DNA from: Clostridia bacterium
GTDB taxonomy: Bacteria; Bacillota; Clostridia; Oscillospirales; CAG-272
Assembly: GCA_017466375.1 (NCBI GenBank)
Contig: JAFTUH010000054.1
Span: forward strand, 1 to 43,504
Reading direction: 5' to 3'
DNA length: 43,504 bases
Of the stretch, positions 1 to 8,724 are shown piece after piece. The first letter of the stretch is position 1; each line of letters starts with the position of its first letter. Both the position numbers and the translations under genes were made by a program. The notes beneath the pieces were generated by a model. It was not told where the DNA came from. It searched no databases and saw nothing but the letters and a program-made list of their open reading frames with translations.

Positions 1-1
1 A

Positions 2-652
2 TCCAAATGGACTCTTCGCGATCGCGCAAAAGAATTCGCCTCACAATACCGTCAATATTATTCGTATCACCCACACGCAGGATTTGGTAATATGTTTGCA
101 GCTTGGGCAAAAGATCCGTATGCAAGAAACGGACACAGTTATGCAAACGGTGCCTCCATGCGCGTTATCCCAATCGGATATGCGTATGATTCATTAGAAC
201 AAACTCTCTTGCAAGCAAAAGCAAGTTGTCTTTCTACCCACAATCACCGCGAGGCAATTGTTGGAGCGCAAGCAGTTTCCGCATCAATCTTTATGGCACG
301 GAACGGTGCGGATAAAGAGCAAATTAAAGCGTATTTGGAAAAAGCGTTCAAATACAAGCTGTCAACGCCTCTTTCCACCATCAAAGAAACGCACGTGTTT
401 GATAGCCGTACATCGTATAGCGTTCCGCCTGCAATTATTGCATTTTTGGAATCGACGGATTATGAAAGCGCAATCAGAAATGCCATCTCTCTTGGGGGTG
501 ATGCAGACACTCAGGCGTGCATAGCCGGCGGTATTGCAGAAACTTATTATAAAAAGATTCCCGAGCATATTAAGCGTTTTTGTGATAGTAGAATAGATGT
601 ATCAATAAAATCCGTTGTGAAAGAATTTAATCAAAAATATCTGATTACATAG
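2..652 (+). CDS. ADP-ribosylglycohydrolase family protein, 3' part only
   Basis: The reading frame is open from the left edge of the window, so the true start lies upstream and only the C-terminal part (about 216 residues) is present. Family members remove ADP-ribose from proteins or small molecules using a binuclear magnesium site. The visible part contains NGASMR, and near the end GGDADTQACIAGGIAE, which matches the C-terminal metal-binding DxDT signature of DraG/ARH proteins. The N-terminal GD and DDT metal motifs would be upstream. The gene appears richer in A+T than the his genes further right, which could point to a different origin. I am confident of the family but not of the substrate. 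Confidence 0.85.
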   Translation, partial: SKWTLRDRAKEFASQYRQYYSYHPHAGFGNMFAAWAKDPYARNGHSYANGASMRVIPIGYAYDSLEQTLLQAKASCLSTHNHREAIVGAQAVSASIFMARNGADKEQIKAYLEKAFKYKLSTPLSTIKETHVFDSRTSYSVPPAIIAFLESTDYESAIRNAISLGGDADTQACIAGGIAETYYKKIPEHIKRFCDSRIDVSIKSVVKEFNQKYLIT

Positions 653-672
653 GACTCGTTTGCAAGCATGGC

Positions 673-706
673 GTTAAAAGTCCGGTAGATCGCGGATACT
701 TTTAAC
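673..706. repeat. 9-bp inverted repeat downstream of the ADP-ribosylglycohydrolase gene
   Basis: GTTAAAAGT at 673-681 is exactly complementary to ACTTTTAAC at 698-706, with a 16-base loop. No T tract follows, so it is not a typical intrinsic terminator. It may be an RNA structure ahead of the terminator at about 750. Confidence 0.45.
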
Positions 707-741
707 TCCCATCATCGCCAAGGGGTTAGTGTATCCTCTGC

Positions 742-783
742 AAAAAAAGGCTGCTGCATTTTACGTGCAACAGCCCTTTTTCT
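742..783. terminator. Bidirectional intrinsic terminator
   Basis: The arms GGCTGCTGCA (749-758) and TGCAACAGCC (766-775) form a 10-bp stem with one wobble pair. It is preceded by a run of A and followed by a run of T, so it can end both the rightward gene ending at 652 and the leftward protease gene ending at 785. Confidence 0.85.
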
Positions 784-784
784 A

Positions 785-2404
785 TCAGAAATGAATGAAT
801 CCGAGATCTGCGGCGGTGACACCGATCTCTTCAAAATCTTCGCTGATGTAAGCACAGCTGATCATAACCATCAGGGAAGCCAGCTGTCTGACGTCGGCGA
901 TGTCCTCGTAGGGCGCATCCGTTTCGATGTAATCCAGAAGCTCGTCTCCCGTGAATTTGTTGGCAAATACCGTGCCGTACATGATTTCGTAATCGTCGAA
1001 ATAGTCCCAGTCGTACACGCCGTCCAGCTCGGGATTCAGCGTAATGTATGCCCAGTAACTACCGTCATCGATCAGCAGATCCAGCGTGACTGCATCCTCT
1101 TCGACGTAATAGTATGCATACCGTTCAAACAGCATACCGTCGCTGGTGATCTCGCCGAGGAACATGCAGTAATAAGCGTCTTCGGAATCATACGCGCCGT
1201 TATCGATAATGTAGTTTGCAAGTCTTTCGTACGGATTGGATTCTTTCTCGTAGAATTCGGCCATCGTAAGCGGTGTGCCGTACGTAAGATTGTCAAGCTC
1301 TGTCAGATTGATGGCGAAGTTCAGATTCTGCGAGTCGCGGACAGTCCACGTATTGATGCCGATCACCTCGCCGTATTTGTTGATCAGCGGGCCGCCGGAA
1401 TTGCCGCCGGAGATCGCCGCATCGTGCTGGGTGTACGACACGCCGTCGACCTCACGGTTGGAATGGGTGATAATTCCTTCGGAGAGGGTGCCTGTGAGTC
1501 CCTTGGAGCTGCCGAATGCGTATACGGTTTCTCCGACCTTGTGCGTGCTGTCACAGAGATCTGCGGGCTTCAGTCCGGACGCGGATATCTGAATGACGGC
1601 AATATCAATCGTTTTGTCATAGGCGAGGACTTTCTTGACCGTGTACTCCTTGCCTGCGATCGTAACTTTGGCGGAGTAGGCGCCTTCGATCACGTGGTAG
1701 TTGGTGATCAGCTTGCCGTCGCCGCTGTAAACGAAGCAGCTGCCGATGGCATATTCGGCACCGTTTTTCGTATAGGTGAGGATCTCGCCTACGGAGGTTT
1801 CGTACATGTCGTAGATATCCGTAGCAGTGTACACCGCATGCGCAAACGCTTCCGTGTACGTATCGCCGCAGTCGGCGCAGGTGAAGCGCTTCTTGCCGTC
1901 GGTGCGGCAGGTGGCCTCTTTTTCCACGGATTCCTTGTAGGTGTGCGGCAGAACGTCACCCTCCGTGACGTCGCAGACGGAGCACGTCTTGGGAGTAGTG
2001 CAGGTTGCCTCAGTCCACTTATGACCGAGTGCTGCCTCTCCTACAGTACCGCAAACGGAACACGTCTTGGCCTCCGTACAGCTTGCTGCTGTCCATGTGT
2101 GTCCAAGCGGATCGCCGTCTTCGGTGCCGCAAACGGAGCATGTCTTGGCTTCGGTGCAGCTTGCCTCTTTCCATTTGTGACCGAGCGGATCGCCTTTCTC
2201 TGCGCCGCAGTTGATGCACGTTTTGGCTTCGGTGCAGGTGGCAGCGTCCCATTCGTGACCGATCGGTGCGCCTTCCGTTTCGTCACAGAGGGAGCAGGTC
2301 TTCGGATCGGTACACGTAGCGGATTCCCATTCGTGTTTGCATCCGCAGGCGGACAATGCGAGCAGGAGGCAGAGTGCAACTGCCAGCGCGAGAATTCTTT
2401 TCAT
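785..2404 (-). CDS. Lipoprotein-type trypsin-like serine protease with tandem Cys/His repeats
   Basis: A 539-residue exported protease. The N-terminus is a lipoprotein signal (hydrophobic core, then LSAC with the lipid-acceptor Cys at residue 20), so the protein should be anchored on the outer face of the membrane. Residues 24-153 are five exact 26-residue units, each starting HxW and carrying a T-C, a K-T-C and a second C two residues later; a sixth, divergent unit runs to about residue 189. Residues about 208-365 form an S1/HtrA-type peptidase domain with His237 (NYHVIEG), Asp267 (KTIDIAVI) and Ser336 (GGNSGGPL) as the likely triad. The C-terminal 170 residues are acidic and unrecognised; no PDZ domain is visible. 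The start has GGAGA seven bases upstream and a strong promoter. The substrate is unknown. Confidence 0.88.
   Translation of the reverse strand: MKRILALAVALCLLLALSACGCKHEWESATCTDPKTCSLCDETEGAPIGHEWDAATCTEAKTCINCGAEKGDPLGHKWKEASCTEAKTCSVCGTEDGDPLGHTWTAASCTEAKTCSVCGTVGEAALGHKWTEATCTTPKTCSVCDVTEGDVLPHTYKESVEKEATCRTDGKKRFTCADCGDTYTEAFAHAVYTATDIYDMYETSVGEILTYTKNGAEYAIGSCFVYSGDGKLITNYHVIEGAYSAKVTIAGKEYTVKKVLAYDKTIDIAVIQISASGLKPADLCDSTHKVGETVYAFGSSKGLTGTLSEGIITHSNREVDGVSYTQHDAAISGGNSGGPLINKYGEVIGINTWTVRDSQNLNFAINLTELDNLTYGTPLTMAEFYEKESNPYERLANYIIDNGAYDSEDAYYCMFLGEITSDGMLFERYAYYYVEEDAVTLDLLIDDGSYWAYITLNPELDGVYDWDYFDDYEIMYGTVFANKFTGDELLDYIETDAPYEDIADVRQLASLMVMISCAYISEDFEEIGVTAADLGFIHF
1946..2335 (-). 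repeat. Five tandem 78-bp coding repeats (26 residues each)
   Basis: The repeat unit begins at His24, His50, His76, His102 and His128 of the protease, a perfect 26-residue period, and His154 starts a degenerate sixth copy. Each unit has the pattern H-x-W, then C-T-x-x-K-T-C-x-x-C, then G-H. Similar Cys-rich surface repeats occur in many gut Firmicutes proteins. The cysteine spacing could bind a metal, but that is inference. Confidence 0.85.
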
Positions 2405-2447
2405 AATGCTGTCTCCGATACTGGAAAATTACGTATTACTACAGTAT

Positions 2448-2476
2448 ATTGTAACACACCGCGCCTTTTCTGTCAA
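2448..2476 (-). promoter_or_regulatory. Sigma-A promoter of the serine protease gene
   Basis: On the minus strand TTGACA (2471-2476) is separated by 17 bases from TACAAT (2448-2453), about 45 bases before the start codon. Confidence 0.85.
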
Positions 2477-2551
2477 TATTCGACAGGGAGAAAGTGCATC
2501 CGGCAAATGCGTGCCGATTACGAATCTTTTGTAAATTCTGTCGATTCTCTC

Positions 2552-2580
2552 TTGCTATTTCGGGCGCGGGATGTTACAAT
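2552..2580 (+). promoter_or_regulatory. Sigma-A promoter of the one-helix membrane protein gene
   Basis: TTGCTA (2552-2557), a 17-base spacer and TACAAT (2575-2580), about 27 bases upstream of the start codon at 2607. It diverges from the protease promoter. Confidence 0.75.
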
Positions 2581-2606
2581 GAAGTATCTCATATACGGGG
2601 GCATCT

Positions 2607-3416
2607 ATGGCAGACGAAAGAAACACGCATCCCGAGGAGGAGATTCCGCAGTCCAATGCGGCGAGACGGCTGAAGGGACTCGGCATTGATCCGAATGCGC
2701 CCCCCGCAGACGCTGTGGAGGTCGCTCCGGTCGGATTTTGGGAGAATTTTTGGTATCACCACAAATGGAAGACGATCATCTGCGTCAGTCTTGTGATCCT
2801 TTTTGTCATCTGCACGATGCAGATGTGTACGCAGAATTCGTACGATCTTTACGTAATGTATGCGGGACCGGGCTACATGACGCCGAACGAGACGCTTTCC
2901 GTGCAGAGTGCGTTCGGACAGCTTGTTCCGCGAACAGAGGACACCGCCCAGCAGACCGTCATGGTGTCCGTGATCAATTACATGAACGCTGAGCAGATTG
3001 CGGAGAAGAAGGCGCTGGCCGAGGAGCAGGGCGTGGAGGGCTTCTACGTGGATCTGCACGGCAACGCTTCGGAGCTGGAACGGTTTCAGATGGAGGTCGT
3101 TGCAGGCAATTCCGTGATTTATTTGCTGGATCCGCTTCTCTATGAAAGCGTGAAGGAGGCGGGCGGTCTTCTGCCGCTCGGGGAGGTGCTTTCCGAAATT
3201 CCGGCGGCTGCAATTGACGAATACGGAATCCGTCTCGGGGAGACAGATCTGTACGAAAGCATATCCGCACTGCAGAATCTGCCGGAGGAAACGGTGCTCT
3301 GCATCCGCAAGATCTCTACGATGTCCGTCTTTAAGGGACAGAAGAAATCCGAAGAAGCACATGCGCGGCATACTGCGATGTTCAAAGCGCTCGTGTCGTT
3401 TGAGTCAGCCGAATAA
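2607..3416 (+). CDS. Single-pass membrane protein of unknown function
   Basis: A 269-residue protein that I do not recognise by function. Residues 1-55 are hydrophilic and acidic, and then FWENFWYHHKWKT leads into one transmembrane helix at about residues 57-74. The remaining roughly 195 residues should face outside. They have no obvious catalytic motif, and the predicted short strands and helices suggest a compact domain. The start is supported by GGGGG five bases upstream and a promoter just before it. An intrinsic terminator follows directly, so it is a single-gene unit. Confidence 0.8.
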   Translation: MADERNTHPEEEIPQSNAARRLKGLGIDPNAPPADAVEVAPVGFWENFWYHHKWKTIICVSLVILFVICTMQMCTQNSYDLYVMYAGPGYMTPNETLSVQSAFGQLVPRTEDTAQQTVMVSVINYMNAEQIAEKKALAEEQGVEGFYVDLHGNASELERFQMEVVAGNSVIYLLDPLLYESVKEAGGLLPLGEVLSEIPAAAIDEYGIRLGETDLYESISALQNLPEETVLCIRKISTMSVFKGQKKSEEAHARHTAMFKALVSFESAE

Positions 3417-3421
3417 ATCAG

Positions 3422-3451
3422 AACGGGGAACGGAAACGTTTCCCGTTTTTT
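3422..3451 (+). terminator. Intrinsic terminator
   Basis: AACGGGGAAC (3422-3431) pairs with GTTTCCCGTT (3438-3447) with one G-T wobble and is followed by a T run. It ends the preceding gene. Confidence 0.85.
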
Positions 3452-3452
3452 G

Positions 3453-3481
3453 TGGACATTTGGCGGTCGGTGTGGTATAAT
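3453..3481 (+). promoter_or_regulatory. Sigma-A promoter of the histidine phosphatase and GpsA-like pair
   Basis: TGGACA (3453-3458), a 17-base spacer and a perfect TATAAT (3476-3481). Transcription should start near 3488, ahead of the start codon at 3514. Confidence 0.85.
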
Positions 3482-3513
3482 AGGTGAGAAAAATCCGAAC
3501 ATGGGAGAAAACT

Positions 3514-4242
3514 ATGAGAATACTGATCATCCGCCATGCGGAGCCGGATTACGAAAACAATACGCTCACGGAAAAGGGATTCCGTGAGGCGGATATTCTG
3601 TCGGATAGACTGAAAACGCGTGTGATCGACGATATTTATTCCTCGCCCTTGCCGCGCGCGCTTTATACCGCACAGCCGACAGCGGATAAGCTCGGAAAGG
3701 AAGTGTATGTGCTTGATTGGCTGCACGAATTCCGCGGCAGAGTGATCATGCCGAGTGGGGAGAAGGACATCGCGTGGAATATCCCGCCGCGCCTGTGGAC
3801 GGAGATGCCCGAGATCTACCGCGCGGACAGCTGGAAGAATGCGCCGATGTACGCTTCCCTGAATGCACCCGCGGAGTACGACCGTGTTACGGGTGCGTTT
3901 GATTCGCTTCTCAAAAAGTACGGTATGACGCGAAAGAATCAGATTTACACCTGCGCAAAGAATCCCGATACCACGATCGCGCTCTTCTGCCATTTCGCGC
4001 TCGGCATGGTGCTTATCTCGCACCTGACGGGCGTCTCGCCCGTCCTCCTTCTGCAGACGATGTTTCTGCCTACGTCCTCCGTTACGGAATTTGTCACGGA
4101 GGAGAGAGTCGAGGGCGAGGTCATATTCAAATGTATGCAGATGGGCGACACGTCGCATCTGTACGCGAAGGGTGAGCCTATCTCCGCATCAGGGCTGTAC
4201 AGAGAATTTTTCGCCGGCGTGGACGCACCGCCGCAGGAATAA
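3514..4242 (+). CDS. Histidine phosphatase (phosphoglycerate-mutase-like) family protein
   Basis: A 242-residue cytoplasmic enzyme of the two-histidine phosphatase superfamily. The N-terminal RHAEPDY motif carries the phospho-acceptor His8 next to Arg7. The SSPLPRALYTA segment supplies the second conserved arginine, WLHEF the likely general acid, and FCHFALG the second catalytic histidine. ATG at 3514 is preferred over the in-frame GTG at 3484 because GGGAGA lies just before it and the GTG sits at the transcription start. It is followed after 9 bases by a GpsA-like gene in one operon. The substrate cannot be read from sequence; a small phosphorylated metabolite is plausible. Confidence 0.87.
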   Translation: MRILIIRHAEPDYENNTLTEKGFREADILSDRLKTRVIDDIYSSPLPRALYTAQPTADKLGKEVYVLDWLHEFRGRVIMPSGEKDIAWNIPPRLWTEMPEIYRADSWKNAPMYASLNAPAEYDRVTGAFDSLLKKYGMTRKNQIYTCAKNPDTTIALFCHFALGMVLISHLTGVSPVLLLQTMFLPTSSVTEFVTEERVEGEVIFKCMQMGDTSHLYAKGEPISASGLYREFFAGVDAPPQE

Positions 4243-4251
4243 GGAGGAATT

Positions 4252-5289
4252 ATGGCAAACATTCTGTTCATCGGTGCGGGCATGATGGCGTCCGCACTCA
4301 CGATCCCTGCCGCGGAAAACGGCAACAAAATCTGCCTTGCCGGCTCGCCGCTGGATGATGAAATCATCGCAGAAATCGAGCGTACGGGCTATCACAAAAC
4401 GCTGAAACGGCAGCTGCCGCAGGGAATTGAAACCTGCCGTGCCGACGGGATTGCCGGGCGGATCAGCGACGCGGATCTGATTTTGTGCGGCGTTTCCAGC
4501 TTCGGCGTGGAGTGGTTCAAAAACGAGATCATCCCGCTGATTCCCGAGCGCACGCCCGTGCTCGCTGTCACAAAGGGCATGATGCAGGACGGAGACGCGT
4601 TTATCTCCTATCCCGAATATTATGAGAAGAGCACGGGAAAGCGGATTTCCTTCAACGCGATCGGCGGCCCGTGCACGAGCTATGAGCTGGCGGATCACGA
4701 TTACTCCGCTGTCACCTTCTGCGGACGGGATATAGAAACGCTCCGCACGCTCAAATCGTACTTTGCGACGGCGTATTACCGCGTCAGCCTTTCCACCGAT
4801 ATCCGCGGGGTGGAGTGCGCGGTCGCCTTGAAAAATGCGTACGCACTCGCCGTCAGCCTTGCGATCGGGATGTCGTATAAACGCGAGGGGCGCGAGTTTG
4901 AACATTACAACTCGCAGGCGGCGCTGTTCGGGCAGGCGATCCGCGAGATGACGGGACTGCTTGCGCTGTTTGGCGGCGACGCGTCCAATCTTATGCTCGG
5001 CGCGGGCGATCTGTACGTCACGATTTTCGGCGGACGGACGCGCAAGCTCGGTACACTGCTCGGTACGGGCATGCCGTTTAACGAGGCAATGGATGCGCTC
5101 AGTGGCATCACGCTCGAATCCGTGGTGATTGCCGGTCGCACCGCGGAGGCTCTCCGCCGTTTTGCCGCGGCAGGGAAGGCACGGATCGAGGACTATCCGC
5201 TGCTCTGCCACGTGGAGGAGCTGATTACGGGCAAATCGCTTGTGAACGTCCCGTGGGAGAAATTTGAATACGAATTTATTCGGAAATAA
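4252..5289 (+). CDS. GpsA-like NAD(P)-dependent glycerol-3-phosphate dehydrogenase family protein
   Basis: A 345-residue dehydrogenase-like protein. An N-terminal Rossmann fold begins with ILFIGAGMMASAL (dinucleotide binding), and ILCGVSSFGVEW lies at the end of the domain. The C-terminal helical domain contains ALKNAYALAVSLAIG, matching the catalytic lysine motif of GpsA, and GDLYVTIFGGRTRKLG, matching the GpsA substrate region. The usual GPSFAxE motif is changed to GGPCTSYELA, so this may be a divergent paralog with another substrate. AAGGAGGA precedes the start. It is translated from the same transcript as the phosphatase 9 bases upstream and ends at a bidirectional terminator. Confidence 0.82.
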   Translation: MANILFIGAGMMASALTIPAAENGNKICLAGSPLDDEIIAEIERTGYHKTLKRQLPQGIETCRADGIAGRISDADLILCGVSSFGVEWFKNEIIPLIPERTPVLAVTKGMMQDGDAFISYPEYYEKSTGKRISFNAIGGPCTSYELADHDYSAVTFCGRDIETLRTLKSYFATAYYRVSLSTDIRGVECAVALKNAYALAVSLAIGMSYKREGREFEHYNSQAALFGQAIREMTGLLALFGGDASNLMLGAGDLYVTIFGGRTRKLGTLLGTGMPFNEAMDALSGITLESVVIAGRTAEALRRFAAAGKARIEDYPLLCHVEELITGKSLVNVPWEKFEYEFIRK

Positions 5290-5324
5290 AAGAAACCCGG
5301 CACCGTTTTGGTGTCGGGTTTCTT
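5290..5324. terminator. Bidirectional terminator between the GpsA-like gene and the his operon
   Basis: A 15-bp stem (5290-5304 with 5310-5324, one wobble) with a five-base loop lies between the convergent stops at 5289 and 5328. The minus strand continues into TTTTATTT. Confidence 0.85.
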
Positions 5325-5327
5325 ACG

Positions 5328-5978
5328 TTATTTCGTCATCTTTTCCTGCTTGACTTTGTGATCGATCACGTGGCGGGAGGCGAGTTCTTTCAGAATATCC
5401 TCGTTCGAGATGCCCATCTCCACCATCAGCACCATCACGTGATAGACAAGATCGGAGATCTCGTAGATCGTCTCTGCTTTGTCATCCGCCTTGCCTGCGA
5501 TGATGACCTCGGTGCACTCCTCGCCGACCTTTTTGAGGATCTTGTCGATGCCCTTCTCAAACAGGTACGTCGTGTACGAGCCTTCTTTCTTCTCGATCTT
5601 GCGTCCGCGGATCAGCTCAAGCAGTGCATCCAGCGAGAACGCACTCTCCGTTTCGCTTACGTATACGTCGTCGTTGAAGCAGGAGTCCGCACCTGTGTGG
5701 CACGCCGGCCCCTCCTTGCGCACGAGAACGGTGAGCGCATCATAGTCGCAGTCCGCCGTGATCTTCACGATGTGCTGGACGTTGCCCGACGTCTCGCCCT
5801 TGCGCCACAGTTCCTTACGGGAGCGCGACCAGAAGCACGTGCGCCCTTCTTTCATGCTGATCTCCAGACTCTCGCGGTTCATGTACGCAAGCGTCAGAAC
5901 CTTGCCCGTCTCCGCGTCCGTTACGATTGCGGGAATCAGCCCGTTTTCATCAAATTTCAATTTATCAATGGAAAGCAT
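5328..5978 (-). CDS. hisIE: Bifunctional phosphoribosyl-AMP cyclohydrolase / phosphoribosyl-ATP pyrophosphatase
   Basis: Steps 2 and 3 of histidine synthesis in one 216-residue chain. The N-terminal HisI domain (about 1-105) has [10 protein letters not shown], a [11 protein letters not shown] segment and the metal-binding region DCDYDAL followed by GPACHTG. The C-terminal HisE domain (about 115-205) has [13 protein letters not shown] and a second acidic segment ISDLVYH, as expected for the alpha-helical pyrophosphatase. It is the last gene of the his operon, 17 bases after hisF, and is followed directly by a terminator. Confidence 0.96.
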   Translation of the reverse strand: MLSIDKLKFDENGLIPAIVTDAETGKVLTLAYMNRESLEISMKEGRTCFWSRSRKELWRKGETSGNVQHIVKITADCDYDALTVLVRKEGPACHTGADSCFNDDVYVSETESAFSLDALLELIRGRKIEKKEGSYTTYLFEKGIDKILKKVGEECTEVIIAGKADDKAETIYEISDLVYHVMVLMVEMGISNEDILKELASRHVIDHKVKQEKMTK

Positions 5979-5995
5979 ATTTTTGTCCTCTTTTA

Positions 5996-6754
5996 TCAGA
6001 TTCGTGCCGGAATGCCGGCGTCCTTGAGTGCCTGTTTCAGATCAGGGATCTTTACCTCGCCGAAGTGGAAGATGGATGCGGCAAGTCCCGCATCGACCTT
6101 CGGGAGCGTATTGAACAGCGTTACGAAATCCTCAATTTTGCCCGCGCCGCCCGAAGCGATCACAGGAACGGAGACAACGCGGCAGACCGCGTCCAGCATT
6201 TCGAGATCGAAGCCGCCCTTCACGCCGTCCGTGTCGATGCTGTTCAGAACGATCTCGCCCGCGCCCGCATCCACGCCGCGGCGGATCCATTCGATCGCGT
6301 CAATGCCTGTGTTCTCCCGTCCGCCTTTGGCGAAAACGGTGAATTTGCCGTCTACGCGCTTGACGTCCACGGAGAGAACGACACACTGATCGCCGTATTT
6401 CTTCGCCGCCTCCCCGATGAGGGAAGGATTGCGGATCGCGCCCGAATTGACGCTGACCTTATCCGCGCCGCATTTGAGCACGCGGTCGAAATCGGCGACT
6501 GTATTGATACCGCCGCCGACAGTCAGCGGAATAAAGATGGTCGATGCCACCTCCGTCAGAATTTCGGTAAACAGCCCTCTCCCCTCCGCAGATGCCGTGA
6601 TGTCGTAGAACACCAACTCATCCGCGCCGCAGTCGCTGTAATATTTCGCCAGCGAAACGGGGGAGGACACGTCGTGCAGATCGAGAAAATTCGTGCCTTT
6701 GACCACGCGTCCGTCACGTACGTCGAGGCAGGGAATGATTCGCTTCGTTACCAT
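5996..6754 (-). CDS. hisF: Imidazole glycerol phosphate synthase cyclase subunit
   Basis: A 252-residue TIM barrel that takes ammonia from HisH and converts PRFAR to imidazole glycerol phosphate and AICAR. The N-terminus reads [20 protein letters not shown], with the catalytic aspartate in [16 protein letters not shown] carries the second catalytic aspartate. ATG at 6754 is chosen because GGGAGG stands just upstream and homologs begin here; a longer in-frame start at 6784 would overlap hisA. The start is one base after the hisA stop. Confidence 0.96.
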   Translation of the reverse strand: MVTKRIIPCLDVRDGRVVKGTNFLDLHDVSSPVSLAKYYSDCGADELVFYDITASAEGRGLFTEILTEVASTIFIPLTVGGGINTVADFDRVLKCGADKVSVNSGAIRNPSLIGEAAKKYGDQCVVLSVDVKRVDGKFTVFAKGGRENTGIDAIEWIRRGVDAGAGEIVLNSIDTDGVKGGFDLEMLDAVCRVVSVPVIASGGAGKIEDFVTLFNTLPKVDAGLAASIFHFGEVKIPDLKQALKDAGIPARI

Positions 6755-6755
6755 G

Positions 6756-7481
6756 TCAGATACCTCCCTCGCGTGCGACGGCAAGTGCGTCCTCGAGTTT
6801 CAAAGCACCCGTGTAGAGCACGCGTCCCACGATGGCGCCGTACACGCCGAGTGCACGCATTGCGGACAGATCGTCCAGGGTGGAGATGCCGCCGGAGGCG
6901 ATGATATTCATGGAAAGTTCGTTCTTCAGCCGCGCGTACAACTCGCGGTTCGTGCCGCCCTGCATACCGTCGCGGGAGATGTCTGTGCTGATAACGGTGC
7001 GGATGCCGAGCGATTGCAGTTCCCGGCAGAATTCGAAGCATTCTCTCCCGGAAACTTCCGTCCAGCCGCGCACGGCAACATAGCCGTCCTTGATGTCCAC
7101 GCCGACGGCAATATGTGCGCCGTATTCTTTTGCTGCCGCTTTCAGAAATGCGGGGTCTTCAATTGCCGCCGTGCCGAGGATCACGCGTTTAGCACCTGCG
7201 GAGATATACGTTTCCACTGTATCAAGCGAGCGGATACCGCCGCCGATTTCCGCTTCCAGCGGCGTGGCGGACAGAACCGCGCGAATCGTGTCGAGATTTG
7301 CTGTCGTGCCGTCCTTGGCACCTTCGAGATCGACAACGTGCAGTTTCGTCGCTCCTGCGGCGAAAAAGCGTTTCGCTACGCCGACGGGATCGTTGTCGTA
7401 GACTGTCATCTGGTTGTAATCTCCGCGCGTCAGGCGTACCGCCTTTCCCTCGTAGAGATCGATTGCGGGAAAAATAAACAT
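6756..7481 (-). CDS. hisA: ProFAR isomerase (phosphoribosylformimino-AICAR ribotide isomerase)
   Basis: A 241-residue TIM barrel catalysing the Amadori rearrangement of ProFAR to PRFAR. It starts [17 protein letters not shown] with the catalytic Asp in AIDL, and [11 protein letters not shown] carries the second. ATG 7481 has GAGGT at ideal distance. A GTG at 7493 that overlaps the hisH stop would add four residues and is less likely. Confidence 0.95.
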   Translation of the reverse strand: MFIFPAIDLYEGKAVRLTRGDYNQMTVYDNDPVGVAKRFFAAGATKLHVVDLEGAKDGTTANLDTIRAVLSATPLEAEIGGGIRSLDTVETYISAGAKRVILGTAAIEDPAFLKAAAKEYGAHIAVGVDIKDGYVAVRGWTEVSGRECFEFCRELQSLGIRTVISTDISRDGMQGGTNRELYARLKNELSMNIIASGGISTLDDLSAMRALGVYGAIVGRVLYTGALKLEDALAVAREGGI

Positions 7482-7489
7482 ACCTGACC

Positions 7490-8128
7490 TCACTTTCCGA
7501 TGCTTGCGGGATCACATCCGCAGAAAGCGGCGAGAATGGCAAGACCGACCTTTCCGCTCTTTTCGGGATGGAACTGCATACCGCATACGTTGCCGTCTGC
7601 AACCGCCGCCGTGATCTTCGCGCCGTAGTCGGTGTATGCGATCAGCGCGTCATCGCAGTCCACGCCGCAGAAGGAGTGAACGAAATAGACGTGATCGCCC
7701 TCATTTATGTAGCGAAAGACGGGATCTTTCTCCTTACCTTCGGGGAAGGCAAGCGCGTTCCAGCCGATGTGCGGGATTTTCATCGTCCCCTTGGTCAGAT
7801 CGTCGATTGGGCGCACCGCACCGCGGATCAGACCGAGTCCGTCGTGCTCGCCGTATTCGTAACTTTTTTCAAACAGCATCTGCATACCGAGACAGATACC
7901 CATCAGCGGTTTGCCGGCTTTTGCCTCTTCGATCACGACGGTATCCAGTCCGGTCGCGCGCAGTTTTGCTGCGGCATCCCCGAACGCACCGACACCCGGG
8001 AGAATGATTTTATCCGCCTGCCTAAGCACGTCCGCGTCACCCGTGACGATCGCCTCCGCACCGATGGCGGCAAGGGAGCTCTTCAGTGAGAACAGATTGC
8101 CTACGCCGTAGTCAACGATTGCGATCAT
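7490..8128 (-). CDS. hisH: Imidazole glycerol phosphate synthase glutamine amidotransferase subunit
   Basis: A 212-residue class I glutaminase that delivers ammonia to HisF. The nucleophile is Cys79 in GICLGMQ, and the His and Glu of the triad are in GMQFHPEKSG. The start codon overlaps the hisB stop by one base (TGATG), so translation is coupled. Confidence 0.96.
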   Translation of the reverse strand: MIAIVDYGVGNLFSLKSSLAAIGAEAIVTGDADVLRQADKIILPGVGAFGDAAAKLRATGLDTVVIEEAKAGKPLMGICLGMQMLFEKSYEYGEHDGLGLIRGAVRPIDDLTKGTMKIPHIGWNALAFPEGKEKDPVFRYINEGDHVYFVHSFCGVDCDDALIAYTDYGAKITAAVADGNVCGMQFHPEKSGKVGLAILAAFCGCDPASIGK

Positions 8129-8724
8129 CAGAGGACTCCTTTGCTGGACGGGATCTCGCCCGCTGTGTCCGCGTCGATCTTGACCGCCGCACGGAGCGCA
8201 CGTGCGAATGCCTTGAACGCGCCTTCGAGAATGTGATGCGAGTTTTCGCCCGCCATCTGTCTGAGGTGCAGTGTCATCTGCGATGTGCGCGTCAGTGCGA
8301 GGAAAAATTCCTTGCCGAGCTCGGTGTCAAACGTGCCGATTTTTGCCGCCGGAATGGCGAGCTCGTATGCGAGATATCCGCGACCGGACAGATCGATCGC
8401 GCAGAGAACGAGGGATTCATCCATCGGCAGAATCATCGAGCCGTAGCGGACGATGCCGCGCTTCTCGCCCAAAGCCAGCCGGATCGCTTCGCCAAGCGCG
8501 ATGCCGATGTCCTCGACGGAGTGGTGATCATCCACGTCCGTGTCGCCGATGCACTTCACGGTCAGATCAAACCGTCCGTGCGAGGCAAACAGCGTCAGCA
8601 TATGATTGAGGAAGGGCACACCCGTGTCGATGTCGGCTTTGCCCGTTCCGTCCAGATTCAAAGTCAGAGTGATATCCGTCTCCGCAGTTTTGCGGGTGAT
8701 GGATGCAGTTCTTTCTGTATTCAT
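8128..8724 (-). CDS. hisB: Imidazoleglycerol-phosphate dehydratase
   Basis: A 198-residue single-function dehydratase using two manganese ions. The metal-binding histidine and glutamate clusters are visible as DDHHSVED and in SHHILEGAFKA, with FLNHMLTLFASHG at the first half-site. There is no N-terminal HAD phosphatase domain, unlike the bifunctional HisB of enterobacteria, so histidinol-phosphate phosphatase must come from elsewhere. It overlaps hisC by four bases. Confidence 0.96.
   Translation of the reverse strand: MNTERTASITRKTAETDITLTLNLDGTGKADIDTGVPFLNHMLTLFASHGRFDLTVKCIGDTDVDDHHSVEDIGIALGEAIRLALGEKRGIVRYGSMILPMDESLVLCAIDLSGRGYLAYELAIPAAKIGTFDTELGKEFFLALTRTSQMTLHLRQMAGENSHHILEGAFKAFARALRAAVKIDADTAGEIPSSKGVL

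Noticed and set aside
791..2689. 632-codon plus-strand open frame opposite the serine protease
   Set aside because: It is antisense to a protein with clear signal peptide, repeats and catalytic triad, has no ribosome binding site, and runs into the next promoter and gene.
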